Positions 6,589 to 15,262 of a stretch of DNA of 34,771 bases are shown here, piece after piece. Both the position numbers and the translations under genes were made by a program. Within the stretch, counting starts at the first letter, position 1. Each line of letters starts with the position of its first letter. The DNA comes from a virus. Below the pieces are notes generated by a model. That model had not been told where the DNA came from. It worked only from the letters and a program-made list of their open reading frames with translations, and did not search any database. Where the stretch lies: IMG/VR virus record IMGVR_UViG_3300028103_000041, positions 1 to 34,771 of that record; one strand, written 5' to 3'.

Positions 6589-7050
6589 ATGCCCGGATTT
6601 ACTACAGCAATGCCGACCTCGTTCAAGGTGGAAATCCTGAAGGCGGTACACAATTTCACAGCCTCTACTGGAAACACCTTCAAGATTGCTCTTGGCAAGG
6701 CTACGGCATCTATTACAGGAACTTACGGCGCAGCTACGACTAGCTACACCAATCTGACGGGCAATTCGGATGAGTTGTCTAATGGAAACGGTTACACCAC
6801 GGGTGGCAACACGTTGACATCAGTTACGCCGGTTGCAGACGGCACGACTGCTGTTTGTGACTTTGATAACACTACATGGAGTGGTGCGACATTTACCACT
6901 TCTGGAGCAATCATTTACAACGATAGCGCCACTGGTGATCCTGCCTGCGCAGTGTTGAATTTTGGTGGTGACCAGCAGGTGAGTTCGGGCGACTTCCAGA
7001 TTCAATTCCCGGCTCCTGCGGCAGCAACTGCAATTATTCGTATTGCCTAA
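6589..7050 (+). CDS. Beta-rich virion protein, paralogue of the gene at 5881
   Basis: The 153-residue product starts MPGFTTAMPTSFKVEILKAV after a GGAG about 7 bases upstream. It aligns along its whole length with the product at 5881 (TSFK, FKIAL, TGGNTLTSVTPVADGTTAV, DFDNTTWSGATF, GAIIYND, AVLNFGGDQQ, IIRIA), with one longer loop (SITGTYGAATTSYTNLTGNS). No signal peptide, membrane segment or enzyme motif is present. It precedes the tail-fibre block. A structural role is inferred from the family's company in other phages. Confidence 0.75.
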   Translation: MPGFTTAMPTSFKVEILKAVHNFTASTGNTFKIALGKATASITGTYGAATTSYTNLTGNSDELSNGNGYTTGGNTLTSVTPVADGTTAVCDFDNTTWSGATFTTSGAIIYNDSATGDPACAVLNFGGDQQVSSGDFQIQFPAPAAATAIIRIA

Positions 7051-7062
7051 TAGGAAGAGAAT

Positions 7063-7986
7063 GTGCCAAACCTTGTCAAGGCTTGGGGTGAAGGTGCGTG
7101 GGGGGATGCCACTTGGGGCGGTATTCCTACGACCAATACATCAGGATGGGGTATCGGCACATGGGGTGAGAATGGTTGGGGCGGCATCATTGAAGCCAAG
7201 ATTGTCACCCCAACAGGAGTATCAGGAACAGGCAGTGTAGGCAGTGTCACTCTAGTTGTAAGCCCATCGATTACCGGCGTTTCCGGTACGGGCAATGTAG
7301 GGAACGTAACTACAACAACAGGGGACATTGTGATCCCGGTTGGGGTCGAAGGAACGGGTCAGGTTGGAACAATCACCCCGTTTATATCCTTCACCACCAC
7401 GGGTGTGCAGGGAGTTGGTCAGATTGGCAACTTCTCTGTACAGGTTAATGACTATGTCATACCGATTGGTGTTGGAGGTGTCGGAGCAGTAGGAAATGTA
7501 ACTGTTTCGTCTGGGCTTATTTATCCTGTTACCGGAGTATCCGGAACTGGATCGGTTGGAACGGTAACCCGCCAAGTTAGCATCACGGCGGTTGGTGTAA
7601 ACGGAACAGGATCAATTGGTTCGGTTTCATTCTCGATTAGCTCAACCTTTGTTGCGACAGGGGTTGGCGGGGTCGGGGCGGTAGGTCAGGTAACGCCATT
7701 CTTTGGAACAGCAGTTGAGGTTACCGGTGTTGGAGGCACAGGTTCTACAGGAACGGTTCGCCCAACACCACAGAAAACTCCAACAGGGGTTTCTGGAACA
7801 GGAGCAATAGGCACAGTCTCCTTTAAGACTGACGATAGCGTAGTAGTAACTGGCGTATCTGGCACGGGGCAGATAGGGTCGGTAGTAATAGGTGGATGGA
7901 CGGTAGTTAGTAATACGCAAAATCCAAACTGGTCTGCGATTGGCAACTACCAAGATCCTAATTGGGTCGAAATTCAAGCGGCATAA
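7063..7986 (+). CDS. Glycine-patterned 11-repeat virion/fibre protein
   Basis: The start is GTG 7063, about 7 bases after AGGA; an ATG two bases earlier is in another frame that soon closes. The 307-residue product opens with a WG-rich part (KAWGEGAWGDATWGG, GWGIGTWGENGWGG), then eleven units of about 20 residues of the form GVxGTGxxGxV (residues 50-277), and ends with NPNWSAIGNYQDPNWVEIQ. Such strict Gly/Val periodicity suggests a stacked beta-repeat fibre or surface protein. The gene begins the tail-fibre block. I know similar GTG repeats from marine and freshwater phages; no function has been shown. Confidence 0.8.
   Translation: MPNLVKAWGEGAWGDATWGGIPTTNTSGWGIGTWGENGWGGIIEAKIVTPTGVSGTGSVGSVTLVVSPSITGVSGTGNVGNVTTTTGDIVIPVGVEGTGQVGTITPFISFTTTGVQGVGQIGNFSVQVNDYVIPIGVGGVGAVGNVTVSSGLIYPVTGVSGTGSVGTVTRQVSITAVGVNGTGSIGSVSFSISSTFVATGVGGVGAVGQVTPFFGTAVEVTGVGGTGSTGTVRPTPQKTPTGVSGTGAIGTVSFKTDDSVVVTGVSGTGQIGSVVIGGWTVVSNTQNPNWSAIGNYQDPNWVEIQAA
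7210..7893 (+). repeat. Eleven-unit GVxGTGxxGxV coding repeat
   Basis: About 60-base units encode GV-[SEQGN]-G-[TV]-G-x-[VIT]-G-x-[VIF] followed by a variable 8-14 residue strand. The units differ clearly at DNA level, so the array is old and held by selection on the protein, not a recent tandem expansion. Confidence 0.85.
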
Positions 7987-7995
7987 GGAAAGAAC

Positions 7996-8934
7996 ATGTC
8001 TAGTACATACAGCAATCTAAAAATTGAACTGATTGCCACTGGTGAGCAGTCAGGTACGTGGGGTATCACAACCAACACGAACTTGGGCACTGCGCTTGAG
8101 GAGGCAATCGTCGGGTCTGCTGACGTTACCTTTGCCAGCGCGGACGTTACCCTGACTCTAACGGATACCAACGCTTCTCAGACGGCGCGTAACTTCCGTT
8201 TAAACCTGACGGGAACGTCGGGCGGGGCAAGAAACCTAATCGTCCCTGCCATTGAGAAGGCTTACATCGTTTACAACGGTGTCGCCGATACAGTCACAGT
8301 CAAGAACTCCACCGGCACCGGCATCGCTGTACCGACAGGCAAGACCATGATGGTCTACAACGATGGCACGAACGTCGTTGATGTGACCACATACGCATCC
8401 TCCATGACACTGGGAGCAGCCCTCCCGGTGGCTTCGGGCGGCACGGGCATTGGCTCTGGCACTTCTGGCGGTGTCCTGTACTACTCAGCTAGTGGAACCC
8501 TTGCAAGCTCTGGTGCGCTGGCAGCAAGTGCGCTGGTTGTGGGTGGCGGTGCAGGTGTAGCCCCCTCGACAATCACGACAGGCACAGGTGTCACGACGGC
8601 TCTGGGGGTCAACGTCGGCAGCGCAGGATCGGTTGTTGTTAATGGTGGAGCTTTGGGTACACCAAGCTCTGGAACCCTGACGAATGCCACAGGTCTACCT
8701 CTTTCAACAGGTGTCACGGGCACTTTACCGGCTACGAACGGCGGTACTGCACAGAGTACCTATACCACTGGTGACCTTCTGTATGCCTCTGCAACTAACA
8801 CTTTGAGCAAGCTGTCAATTGGTTCATCGGGTCAGGTTCTCACGGTAACAGGTGGTGTTCCTGTATGGGGCGCATCAAGTGGTGGTATTTCAACAGGGAA
8901 AGCCATAGCTATGTCCCTTATTTTTGGCTTCTAA
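7996..8934 (+). CDS. Tail fibre protein with conserved N-terminal anchor
   Basis: The 312-residue product starts MSSTYSNLKIELIATGEQSG and goes on with TWGITTNTNLGTALEEAIVG, an N-terminal signature that I associate with tail-fibre or tail-associated proteins in many uncultured phages. Residues 70-140 form a beta domain (NLIVPAIEKAYIVYNG, PTGKTMMVYNDGTNVVDVT). The rest is Gly/Ser/Thr-rich fibre shaft (PVASGGTGIGSGTSGGVLYY, LPATNGGTAQSTYTTGDLLY) of the kind seen in trimeric fibres, ending with a short tip. A ribosome binding site (AAGGAAAG) precedes the ATG. Adhesion or fibre assembly is likely; the receptor is unknown. Confidence 0.8.
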   Translation: MSSTYSNLKIELIATGEQSGTWGITTNTNLGTALEEAIVGSADVTFASADVTLTLTDTNASQTARNFRLNLTGTSGGARNLIVPAIEKAYIVYNGVADTVTVKNSTGTGIAVPTGKTMMVYNDGTNVVDVTTYASSMTLGAALPVASGGTGIGSGTSGGVLYYSASGTLASSGALAASALVVGGGAGVAPSTITTGTGVTTALGVNVGSAGSVVVNGGALGTPSSGTLTNATGLPLSTGVTGTLPATNGGTAQSTYTTGDLLYASATNTLSKLSIGSSGQVLTVTGGVPVWGASSGGISTGKAIAMSLIFGF

Positions 8935-8946
8935 GGAGTTATCAAG

Positions 8947-9354
8947 ATGGCAAATCCTAACATCGTTAACGTAACGGCAATTTACGGTAATACCGCGTAC
9001 GTTATCCCTTCGTCTGCTGCTACAGCCACGACTTCGTGGACGTACAACGGTACGACTTCCCTAACTGGTTTGACTCCAGCTGCGAATACGGTCAACCGTG
9101 TGACTTCAATCACTGCGGCGAACACGACTTCCAGTGCAGCGACAGCTACGATTGCAGTGGGCAACAACGCCACGTTTGGTTCAGCCACGGTGGTTACTTA
9201 CCCGGCTTACCAGATTTCGGTGCCACCTAATGCGACGCTGGTGATTGTGGACAAGACCAATTCTCTGTACATCACGGAGAACCAGTCTGTTGCTGCATAT
9301 TCCGGTACTGCATCTGCCCTGACCTTCACGGCAACCTTTGAAGCTATTACCTAA
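8947..9354 (+). CDS. Beta-rich small virion protein
   Basis: The 135-residue product starts MANPNIVNVTAIYGNTAYVI after AAGGAGTT. It is Ala/Thr/Val-rich, without Cys or membrane segment, with alternating beta pattern (ATATIAVGNNATFGSATVVT, ISVPPNATLVIVDKTNSLYI). The sequence resembles small accessory proteins found beside tail-fibre genes in aquatic phages. Its place between a fibre gene and the LamG adhesins suggests a fibre-associated or decoration protein; this is inference. Confidence 0.75.
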   Translation: MANPNIVNVTAIYGNTAYVIPSSAATATTSWTYNGTTSLTGLTPAANTVNRVTSITAANTTSSAATATIAVGNNATFGSATVVTYPAYQISVPPNATLVIVDKTNSLYITENQSVAAYSGTASALTFTATFEAIT

Positions 9355-9364
9355 TAGGTGAAAC

Positions 9365-9688
9365 ATGCTTTACAGCAAAAACGGTTCTATCCCGTATCCC
9401 TACACGGACGGCACTGAAGGCTGGATTGAAGTCGAGGAGCCGCCTGTTGCCCCTGAAGGCAAGGAAGTTGTCTGGTGGTATCCACCGGGCTGGGTTGTGC
9501 GCGATCCTATGCCGGTGAAGGAAGGGTTCAAGTATTCGTGGAGCCAGTCTGAAGAGAGGTGGGTGGAGCACGCTCTGCCTGTGGTCGAAGAAGTGCCGCA
9601 GGAGCCTGCTGCCAGTGAGCCCGAGGTTGTACTGAGCAGCGAACAAATACCAGCGATGACATCTGCTGACATTTCTGCATTGGAGTAA
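9365..9688 (+). CDS. Acidic small protein of the fibre block
   Basis: The 107-residue product starts MLYSKNGSIPYPYTDGTEGW. It has a Trp/Pro-rich first half (VVWWYPPGWVVRDPMP) and an acidic, flexible second half (VVEEVPQEPAASEPEVVLSS). No enzyme motif. Small acidic proteins beside fibre genes are sometimes fibre-assembly chaperones, which would fit here, but the family is not one I can name. Its last bases (GGAGTAA) provide the ribosome binding site for the LamG gene that follows. Confidence 0.7.
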   Translation: MLYSKNGSIPYPYTDGTEGWIEVEEPPVAPEGKEVVWWYPPGWVVRDPMPVKEGFKYSWSQSEERWVEHALPVVEEVPQEPAASEPEVVLSSEQIPAMTSADISALE

Positions 9689-9691
9689 AGC

Positions 9692-11776
9692 ATGGGCCTG
9701 CGTTATCTGGGCAACATCAACAAGCCGGGCTATAACCCGCTTGCATCGAATATCACGACCAGCCCGAATACTGTCCAGTATCAGGGCGTATTTACGCTAC
9801 AGCAGCAGGCACAGGCTATTACTACAGGGCAGTGGGCTACAGACCCTCTGTTTGACTACAGCACGTTGCTGCTTCAAGCTGACAACATCGCCAACGGTTC
9901 ACAGAACAACACGTTCTTAGACTCGTCTACCAACAACTTCACGATTACTAGGAACGGCAATACTACTCAGGGTGCGTTCACGCCTTTTAGTTTGCAGCCG
10001 GGTGCGTGGGGGAATTATTTTACTGGCACCAGCCACCTTGAAACTTCTTCTACAGCAGTATCAAATTTTGGAACCGGCGCGTACACGCTAGAGTGTTGGA
10101 TATACCCTGAGTCATTTACTGCCGGAGTGGTTCCTTTTATCTTCGGGTGCCCTGCTGTTGGTGGCCCTATTCAAATAAACATTAACTCAACGGGCACCAT
10201 AACCATAGCTGCATCGGGTGGTTCTAATGTGGCTACCTCGACGGGCGCACTGACTTTAAATACGTGGCAGCACCTAGCAATTGTAAGAACATCAACATCG
10301 ACAAACGGACTTGCTTTTTACATAAACGGTGTTTTAGCTGGTACTGCCACAGATGCTACTAACTGGTCTGCAACGCAGCCTTTTCGTATTGCTTCCTCCA
10401 GTTCTGGCGGGTCAGACTGGAGCTTTAAAGGTTACATGTCTAACGTTCGGGTATGTAAAGCCGCAGTTTATACTTCCGGCTTTATGCCTTCAAACGCGCC
10501 TTTTACAACAACGAGCCAAGGCGCATCTAGCTGCGTTCTTCTTTCCTGCCAAAATAACAGGTTTGTTGATAACTCGGCTACGGCTTCAACGTTTACTATA
10601 AACGGCTCTCCCTCCGTCCAAGCCTTCTCTCCGTTCGCCCCACAGTATCAGTGGACATCGAGCGTGATAGGTGGGTCTGGGTATTTTGATGGGACGGGGG
10701 ATTATGTTACTGCGCCCGCAAATGCCGCTTATGCAATGGGGACTGGGGACTTCACTATTGAATGTTGGTTTAATACTGCTTTAACGGGCGCTCGATATAT
10801 TTTTGATATGCGACCATCTGGCACGCAAGCTATCGGCGCTTATGTAAGCTCAAGCAGCCTTTACGTAAATAACGGTTCTACGCTTGACATATTGGCATCT
10901 TCAGCTTTTGTTTTGGGGGCGTGGAATCACTTTGCATATGTGCGTTCTGGCAGCGGAACAAATAATGTTTCTATATTTTTAAACGGGTCGCGTGTCTATC
11001 AAAGAACCGACACCACTAACTATTCTACTAATCCGATAGTTTATATTGGGACAGATAATACTGGTTCATACTCTAATGGTGGATATATCTCTGGGTTCAG
11101 GATATTAAAAGGTACAGCGCAGTACTCTGGGGCTACTTATACAATTCCAACAGCACCACCTACTGCAATCACCAATACTTCGCTCCTCCTCAACTTCACC
11201 AACGCCGGTATCTACGACGGCACGATGAAGAACGATTTGGAGACAGTCGGCAACGCACAGGTAAGCACCAGTGTCGTGAAGTATGGCTCAGGGTCGATGT
11301 ACTTTGATGGGAATGGGGATTATTTAAGACCAAACAGCGGCAATATTTTTAACTTCGGCACGGGAGATTTTACCGTCGAGTTTTGGCTGTACTTAAATGC
11401 TACAACAGCACAAACGTTCATCGATTGTAGACCGGGCTCTGCCGGTGATTACATACTATTTGATTACGACCCTACCCTGCGGTTGTATGTTGGGTCTACT
11501 ACGGTATTGTCTGGCAAATCATTGTCTACTGGACAGTGGTATCACATTGCTCTTGCTAGGTCTGGAAGCACGGTGAAATACTTTGTTAATGGAGTACAGG
11601 AAGCTAGCGCGACAATGACAACAAATCTTTTGAGTGCGTCTAATCCATATATTGGAAGTAATTATATCCCGAGCGCGTATCTTAACGGCTACATCGACGA
11701 CCTTCGCATCACCAAAGGCATCGCCCGTTACACACAGAACTTCATCCCGCCCAGCGTGGCACTGCCAAGGCAATAA
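9692..11776 (+). CDS. LamG-like adhesin / receptor-binding tail protein, three domains
   Basis: The 694-residue product has a short N-terminal part (GLRYLGNINKPGYNPLASNI, likely particle attachment) and three concanavalin-like LamG domains, about residues 105-270, 325-490 and 535-690. Each shows the family pattern: [YF]FDGTGDY, then GTGDFTIECW or GTGAYTLECW, later W-x-H-[FIL]-A-[YLI]-[VA]-R, an [IV][FY][VIL]NG strand, and closing Y[MI][SD][ND][VL]R or a similar strand. Conserved linkers (NNTFLDSSTNNFTITRNGNT; LLNFTNAGIYDG) lie between domains. LamG domains often bind carbohydrate, so a host-surface adhesin is the natural reading. No Cys-based or protease site is evident. Confidence 0.85.
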   Translation: MGLRYLGNINKPGYNPLASNITTSPNTVQYQGVFTLQQQAQAITTGQWATDPLFDYSTLLLQADNIANGSQNNTFLDSSTNNFTITRNGNTTQGAFTPFSLQPGAWGNYFTGTSHLETSSTAVSNFGTGAYTLECWIYPESFTAGVVPFIFGCPAVGGPIQININSTGTITIAASGGSNVATSTGALTLNTWQHLAIVRTSTSTNGLAFYINGVLAGTATDATNWSATQPFRIASSSSGGSDWSFKGYMSNVRVCKAAVYTSGFMPSNAPFTTTSQGASSCVLLSCQNNRFVDNSATASTFTINGSPSVQAFSPFAPQYQWTSSVIGGSGYFDGTGDYVTAPANAAYAMGTGDFTIECWFNTALTGARYIFDMRPSGTQAIGAYVSSSSLYVNNGSTLDILASSAFVLGAWNHFAYVRSGSGTNNVSIFLNGSRVYQRTDTTNYSTNPIVYIGTDNTGSYSNGGYISGFRILKGTAQYSGATYTIPTAPPTAITNTSLLLNFTNAGIYDGTMKNDLETVGNAQVSTSVVKYGSGSMYFDGNGDYLRPNSGNIFNFGTGDFTVEFWLYLNATTAQTFIDCRPGSAGDYILFDYDPTLRLYVGSTTVLSGKSLSTGQWYHIALARSGSTVKYFVNGVQEASATMTTNLLSASNPYIGSNYIPSAYLNGYIDDLRITKGIARYTQNFIPPSVALPRQ

Positions 11777-14025
11777 GGATAGGACATGAGCAACAAATAT
11801 CCCGGTGGAATAATTACTTCAGGTGCTGCGGCTGGGTACTCTGTCTTTTTTGATGGGACAGGAGATTATTTAACTTGGTCTGGTTCTACAGTTGGAACTG
11901 CTGCATATACATTTGAATGTTGGTTCAATGTTTCAAGTTTTACTGCATCACCTGACAACCAAATATGTTTGATTGGGCCTGATTCAACCGTAAATGGCGG
12001 GTTGAACATAAACATAACAAGCAGCACAAATGTAAACATTGATCGTTATGGTGTCAGTGCAGACTCTTACACGGTTGCAACAATGTCATTGAATACTTGG
12101 AACCACATAGCAGTTGTAAGAAATGCTAGTGGAGTAACCACTGTATTTTTGAACGGTGTCAGGTCATCGACTGGAACAAGAACTGATACATACAACTACG
12201 GAAATGTGAAATCTCTTGGTCGCGCAAGTAGTGGCGCTACGAGGTATTTTCCGGGGTACATGGCAAATGCAAGGTACGTCACTGCGGCTGTATATGACCC
12301 TACGCAAACCACAATCAATGTACCAACGCAGTTGTTCAATATTACGAATACACAACTGCTGACCTGCAACTCACCGGCTATCGTAGACCAGAGCAGCAAC
12401 GCTTTTGCCATAACATCTTATGGCGATGCCAAGGTCAGCACGTTCACGCCTTTCACCGGGTACACAGCTTACAACCCCGCACTGGGAGCATCGACCCCCG
12501 GCATATGGTCAGTGTCTGATGCTATACAAGCCCGGCAGACTCGTCGGTGGAACATGTACGACCCGTACTTCCAGAACACGACACTGCTGCTTCACGGTAA
12601 TGGCACGAACGGAGCGCAGAACAACACGTTCCTAGATAGCTCGTCCAACAACTTCAGCATCACCCGCAACGGCAACACGACGCAGGGTACGTTCTCGCCG
12701 TTCTCGCAGACGGGGTGGAGTAATAACGGGAATGGAACAAACTCGTATCTAAGCACGCCGTACAACGCAAATCTCTTGTTGAACGGCGTTGATTCCACGA
12801 TTGAGTGCTGGCTTTATTTGAATGCAACTCCGGGTGGACCGGGTTCCACTCAACCTATCATAGTGCAGGGTACCGGGTTCGTGGGTGGCGTATACGCAGC
12901 AAACTGGGCATTTTTTGCTGATTCAAGCGGCCTAAATTTTTACGGCCCTGGTGCGAGTGCCGCAACTATCCCGTTAGCCAGTGTTCCAATTAACCAATGG
13001 TTCCATGTTGCTGCTGTTGTTACGGCTGGCACGTCGGTTACTTTGTATTTAAATGGCGTTTCCACTGCCACGGCCTCAATTACGGCTATTGGTAACAATA
13101 CTGGGTACGCCAACAACATAATGGGGAATTTCTCTACCGGAGGCGGTGGAGGTACAAACAACTTCTTAAACGGTTACATCAGCAATCTTCGCGTGGTAAA
13201 GGGAAGTCGCGTTTACACCAGCAACTTCACGCCAAGCACGACCCCACTGACGGCAATCTCCGGCACTGCACTGCTCACCTGTCAGTCAAACCGTTTCATC
13301 GACAACAGCACAAACGCATTCGCCATCACGGTCAACGGCACCCCCTCCGTCCAAGCCTTCAGCCCGTTCTACCCGGTTGTTGCATACACGCCAGAGACTA
13401 TAGGCGGCAGTGGGTACTTTGATGGAAGTGGTGACTACTTAACTAAATCAAACATAAATTTTTCAACGAATGCGTTCACGATTGAAGGTTGGTTCTATGT
13501 AACATCTTCTGCTGCAAATGTTAATTATTGGGGTCAGGATAATGGCGGTGGAACAAATCCAAAAATGCTGCTGTACGGCGACAATTCCGGTAATTTTGTG
13601 TTTGAAACAGGGTCAGTTTCTGGAGCGGTTATAAGTGTATCCAGAACTACATATATTAAAGTAAATGCATGGCAACATATAGTTATTGCTAGAGGGGGCA
13701 CGGGCACCAATCAGACAGCCATGTTTATTGATGGTGTTAGAGTTGGTACAGGGACATGCGCTAGTTTAAGCGCAATTACTGCTGCTTTTAATCTAGGATA
13801 CATTGGTGAAGCATTCGGTGTTACGTTCAACGGGTATGTATCAGGTTTTAGAATAGTTAACGGTACGGATGTTTATGGCTATAGCAACACCACAATCACC
13901 GTTCCTACTGCACCCCCTACAAACATAACCAACACTAATACACTGCTTAACTTCACCAACGGCGGCATCATTGATGCCACTGGCAAGAACGTGCTGGAGA
14001 CTGTTGGTAATGCTCAGATAAGCAC
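9863..14025 (+). repeat. Conserved linker segments shared by the two LamG genes
   Basis: Three linker types occur in both LamG genes with high identity: (a) 9863-9990 and 12578-12708, encoding NNTFLDSS[TS]NNF; (b) about 10530-10640 and 13267-13375, encoding C[QV]-type NRF[VI]DNS and PSVQAFSPF; (c) about 11185-11270 and 13940-14025, encoding LLNFTN[AG]GI and ETVGNAQ[VI]ST. Domain sequences between linkers are much less alike. Confidence 0.75.
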
Positions 14026-14536
14026 AGCGCAAAGTAAATGGGGAGGAAGTTCTATTTTATTTGATAATGTTGATGATTGGTTATATACAGTAAATCCAGT
14101 AGTGCCAGCAACAGGCCAATTTACTATTGAGGCATGGATATACCTTAACTCAACAACTGACGAATTAATTTGGTCCCAATTTACTAATGCAGCAGCAGAC
14201 AGAAGTAGTTTAAGAGTCACTTCTGGAAAACTTGTTTTTTATAACATTAATACAAGTAACGTTTCATCAACAAATAATGTTTCAACTGGAACTTGGGTTC
14301 ATATTGCTGTTACAAGAGATTCATCAAATAATTTAAGACTTTTTATTAATGGAAATGTTGAAGCAACAAGTGCAAGTTATACATATAGCATTCAACAAAC
14401 AAGGGCAACTTTTGGCGCATTTTATGACAATAGCTCAGACTTTGATGGGTATATGGACGATATTAGAGTAACGGCAGGTTACGCTCGTTATACCGCAAAC
14501 TTTACACCGCAGACTTCGCAGTGGCAGGATCAGTAA
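11786..14536 (+). CDS. LamG-like adhesin / receptor-binding tail protein, four domains
   Basis: The 916-residue product carries four LamG-like jelly-roll domains, about residues 20-195, 315-485, 545-725 and 765-910, with the same landmarks as in the preceding gene (VFFDGTGDYL, YTFECWFN; STIECWLYLN; YFDGSGDYLT, FTIEGWFY; FTIEAWIYLN; W-x-H-[IV]-A-V or similar; NG strands). The conserved linkers are shared with the preceding protein. Domains 1, 3 and 4 are encoded by more AT-rich DNA than the linkers, most strongly the last one (about 14030-14480). The two genes are adjacent paralogues with different domain sets, probably two adhesins or two parts of one fibre. Confidence 0.85.
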   Translation: MSNKYPGGIITSGAAAGYSVFFDGTGDYLTWSGSTVGTAAYTFECWFNVSSFTASPDNQICLIGPDSTVNGGLNINITSSTNVNIDRYGVSADSYTVATMSLNTWNHIAVVRNASGVTTVFLNGVRSSTGTRTDTYNYGNVKSLGRASSGATRYFPGYMANARYVTAAVYDPTQTTINVPTQLFNITNTQLLTCNSPAIVDQSSNAFAITSYGDAKVSTFTPFTGYTAYNPALGASTPGIWSVSDAIQARQTRRWNMYDPYFQNTTLLLHGNGTNGAQNNTFLDSSSNNFSITRNGNTTQGTFSPFSQTGWSNNGNGTNSYLSTPYNANLLLNGVDSTIECWLYLNATPGGPGSTQPIIVQGTGFVGGVYAANWAFFADSSGLNFYGPGASAATIPLASVPINQWFHVAAVVTAGTSVTLYLNGVSTATASITAIGNNTGYANNIMGNFSTGGGGGTNNFLNGYISNLRVVKGSRVYTSNFTPSTTPLTAISGTALLTCQSNRFIDNSTNAFAITVNGTPSVQAFSPFYPVVAYTPETIGGSGYFDGSGDYLTKSNINFSTNAFTIEGWFYVTSSAANVNYWGQDNGGGTNPKMLLYGDNSGNFVFETGSVSGAVISVSRTTYIKVNAWQHIVIARGGTGTNQTAMFIDGVRVGTGTCASLSAITAAFNLGYIGEAFGVTFNGYVSGFRIVNGTDVYGYSNTTITVPTAPPTNITNTNTLLNFTNGGIIDATGKNVLETVGNAQISTAQSKWGGSSILFDNVDDWLYTVNPVVPATGQFTIEAWIYLNSTTDELIWSQFTNAAADRSSLRVTSGKLVFYNINTSNVSSTNNVSTGTWVHIAVTRDSSNNLRLFINGNVEATSASYTYSIQQTRATFGAFYDNSSDFDGYMDDIRVTAGYARYTANFTPQTSQWQDQ

Positions 14537-14540
14537 GGAG
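14535..14540 (+). promoter_or_regulatory. Ribosome binding site for the GTG start at 14549
   Basis: AAGGAG, overlapping the stop of the previous gene, lies 8 bases before GTG 14549. An ATG at 14547 is in a different frame; the long frame with a sensible N-terminus is read from the GTG. Confidence 0.65.
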
Positions 14541-14548
14541 AGGCCAAT

Positions 14549-15262
14549 GTGGACCCGATCACCATTGCAGCGTGTTTCAAGGCAGCAACAACTGCGATAG
14601 ATCTAGCCAAGCGCGGCATAGCTTTTTACAAAGAAGTTAAGTCAACGGCAGGAGAGGTAGGAGATGTTCTTAAAGACTTAAAAGATCAATACCACAAGAT
14701 TACCTCTCCAAGCCCAGAGCAAACGAGGCAATACAACGAAGAGGTAAAGAGAGTCCAGAAGGTAGCAAACTCTCACCCAAACGATGCTTTAAACGATGTA
14801 TGGGATCACCTTGCGGTATTTGTTGGGGAGTACGAAAAGTTAATGCAGGCGTTCATAGAAGAAGAAGGGAACGCCAAGAAGCTGTACAAAGGCAATGAAT
14901 CCGTAGCGATCAGAGCGCTACGTAGAATTAGAATCAGAACGCAGTTAGATGCAATGTTAGCAACTGTGCGGGAAATGATGGTGTATAACACCCCGCCAGA
15001 ATTGGGGGATGTGTGGACTCGTTTTGAGCGTATGTGGCAGCAGATTGTTCAGGAACAAAACCAAGCCCTCGCTGAAGAAATGAGAAAAACACAAATCATA
15101 TTATGGCGACGCAGAAGGGCAATAAATCAAATCAAAGCTCTAACAACATGGATTGGGGCAGTTCTGTTCGTAGTAGCGTGGATGTGGGGCGTTCTAATTC
15201 TAATAAGGACGAGTCAGACGTATCAGTTGTTGTGGTCATCTGTCTCGCCATCATGGCTTTGA
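14549..15262 (+). CDS. Helical tail-anchored membrane protein
   Basis: The 237-residue product starts (GTG) MDPITIAACFKAATTAIDLA. It is almost fully helical and charged, with a basic stretch RRIRIRTQ near 125-132 and RRRR at 187-190 just before a single transmembrane helix (residues 198-219, LTTWIGAVLFVVAWMWGVLI in part). The basic cluster predicts a cytoplasmic N-terminal domain. I recall the MDPITIAACFKAA start from proteins of uncultured phages near tail/lysis genes, with unknown function. The last 160 bases also encode the start of the next gene in another frame. It could help lysis or DNA entry; neither is shown. Confidence 0.75.
   Translation: MDPITIAACFKAATTAIDLAKRGIAFYKEVKSTAGEVGDVLKDLKDQYHKITSPSPEQTRQYNEEVKRVQKVANSHPNDALNDVWDHLAVFVGEYEKLMQAFIEEEGNAKKLYKGNESVAIRALRRIRIRTQLDAMLATVREMMVYNTPPELGDVWTRFERMWQQIVQEQNQALAEEMRKTQIILWRRRRAINQIKALTTWIGAVLFVVAWMWGVLILIRTSQTYQLLWSSVSPSWL

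Noticed and set aside
7210-7893. CRISPR-like or DNA-level tandem array
   Set aside because: Units differ at DNA level and keep reading frame; the pattern is in the protein.
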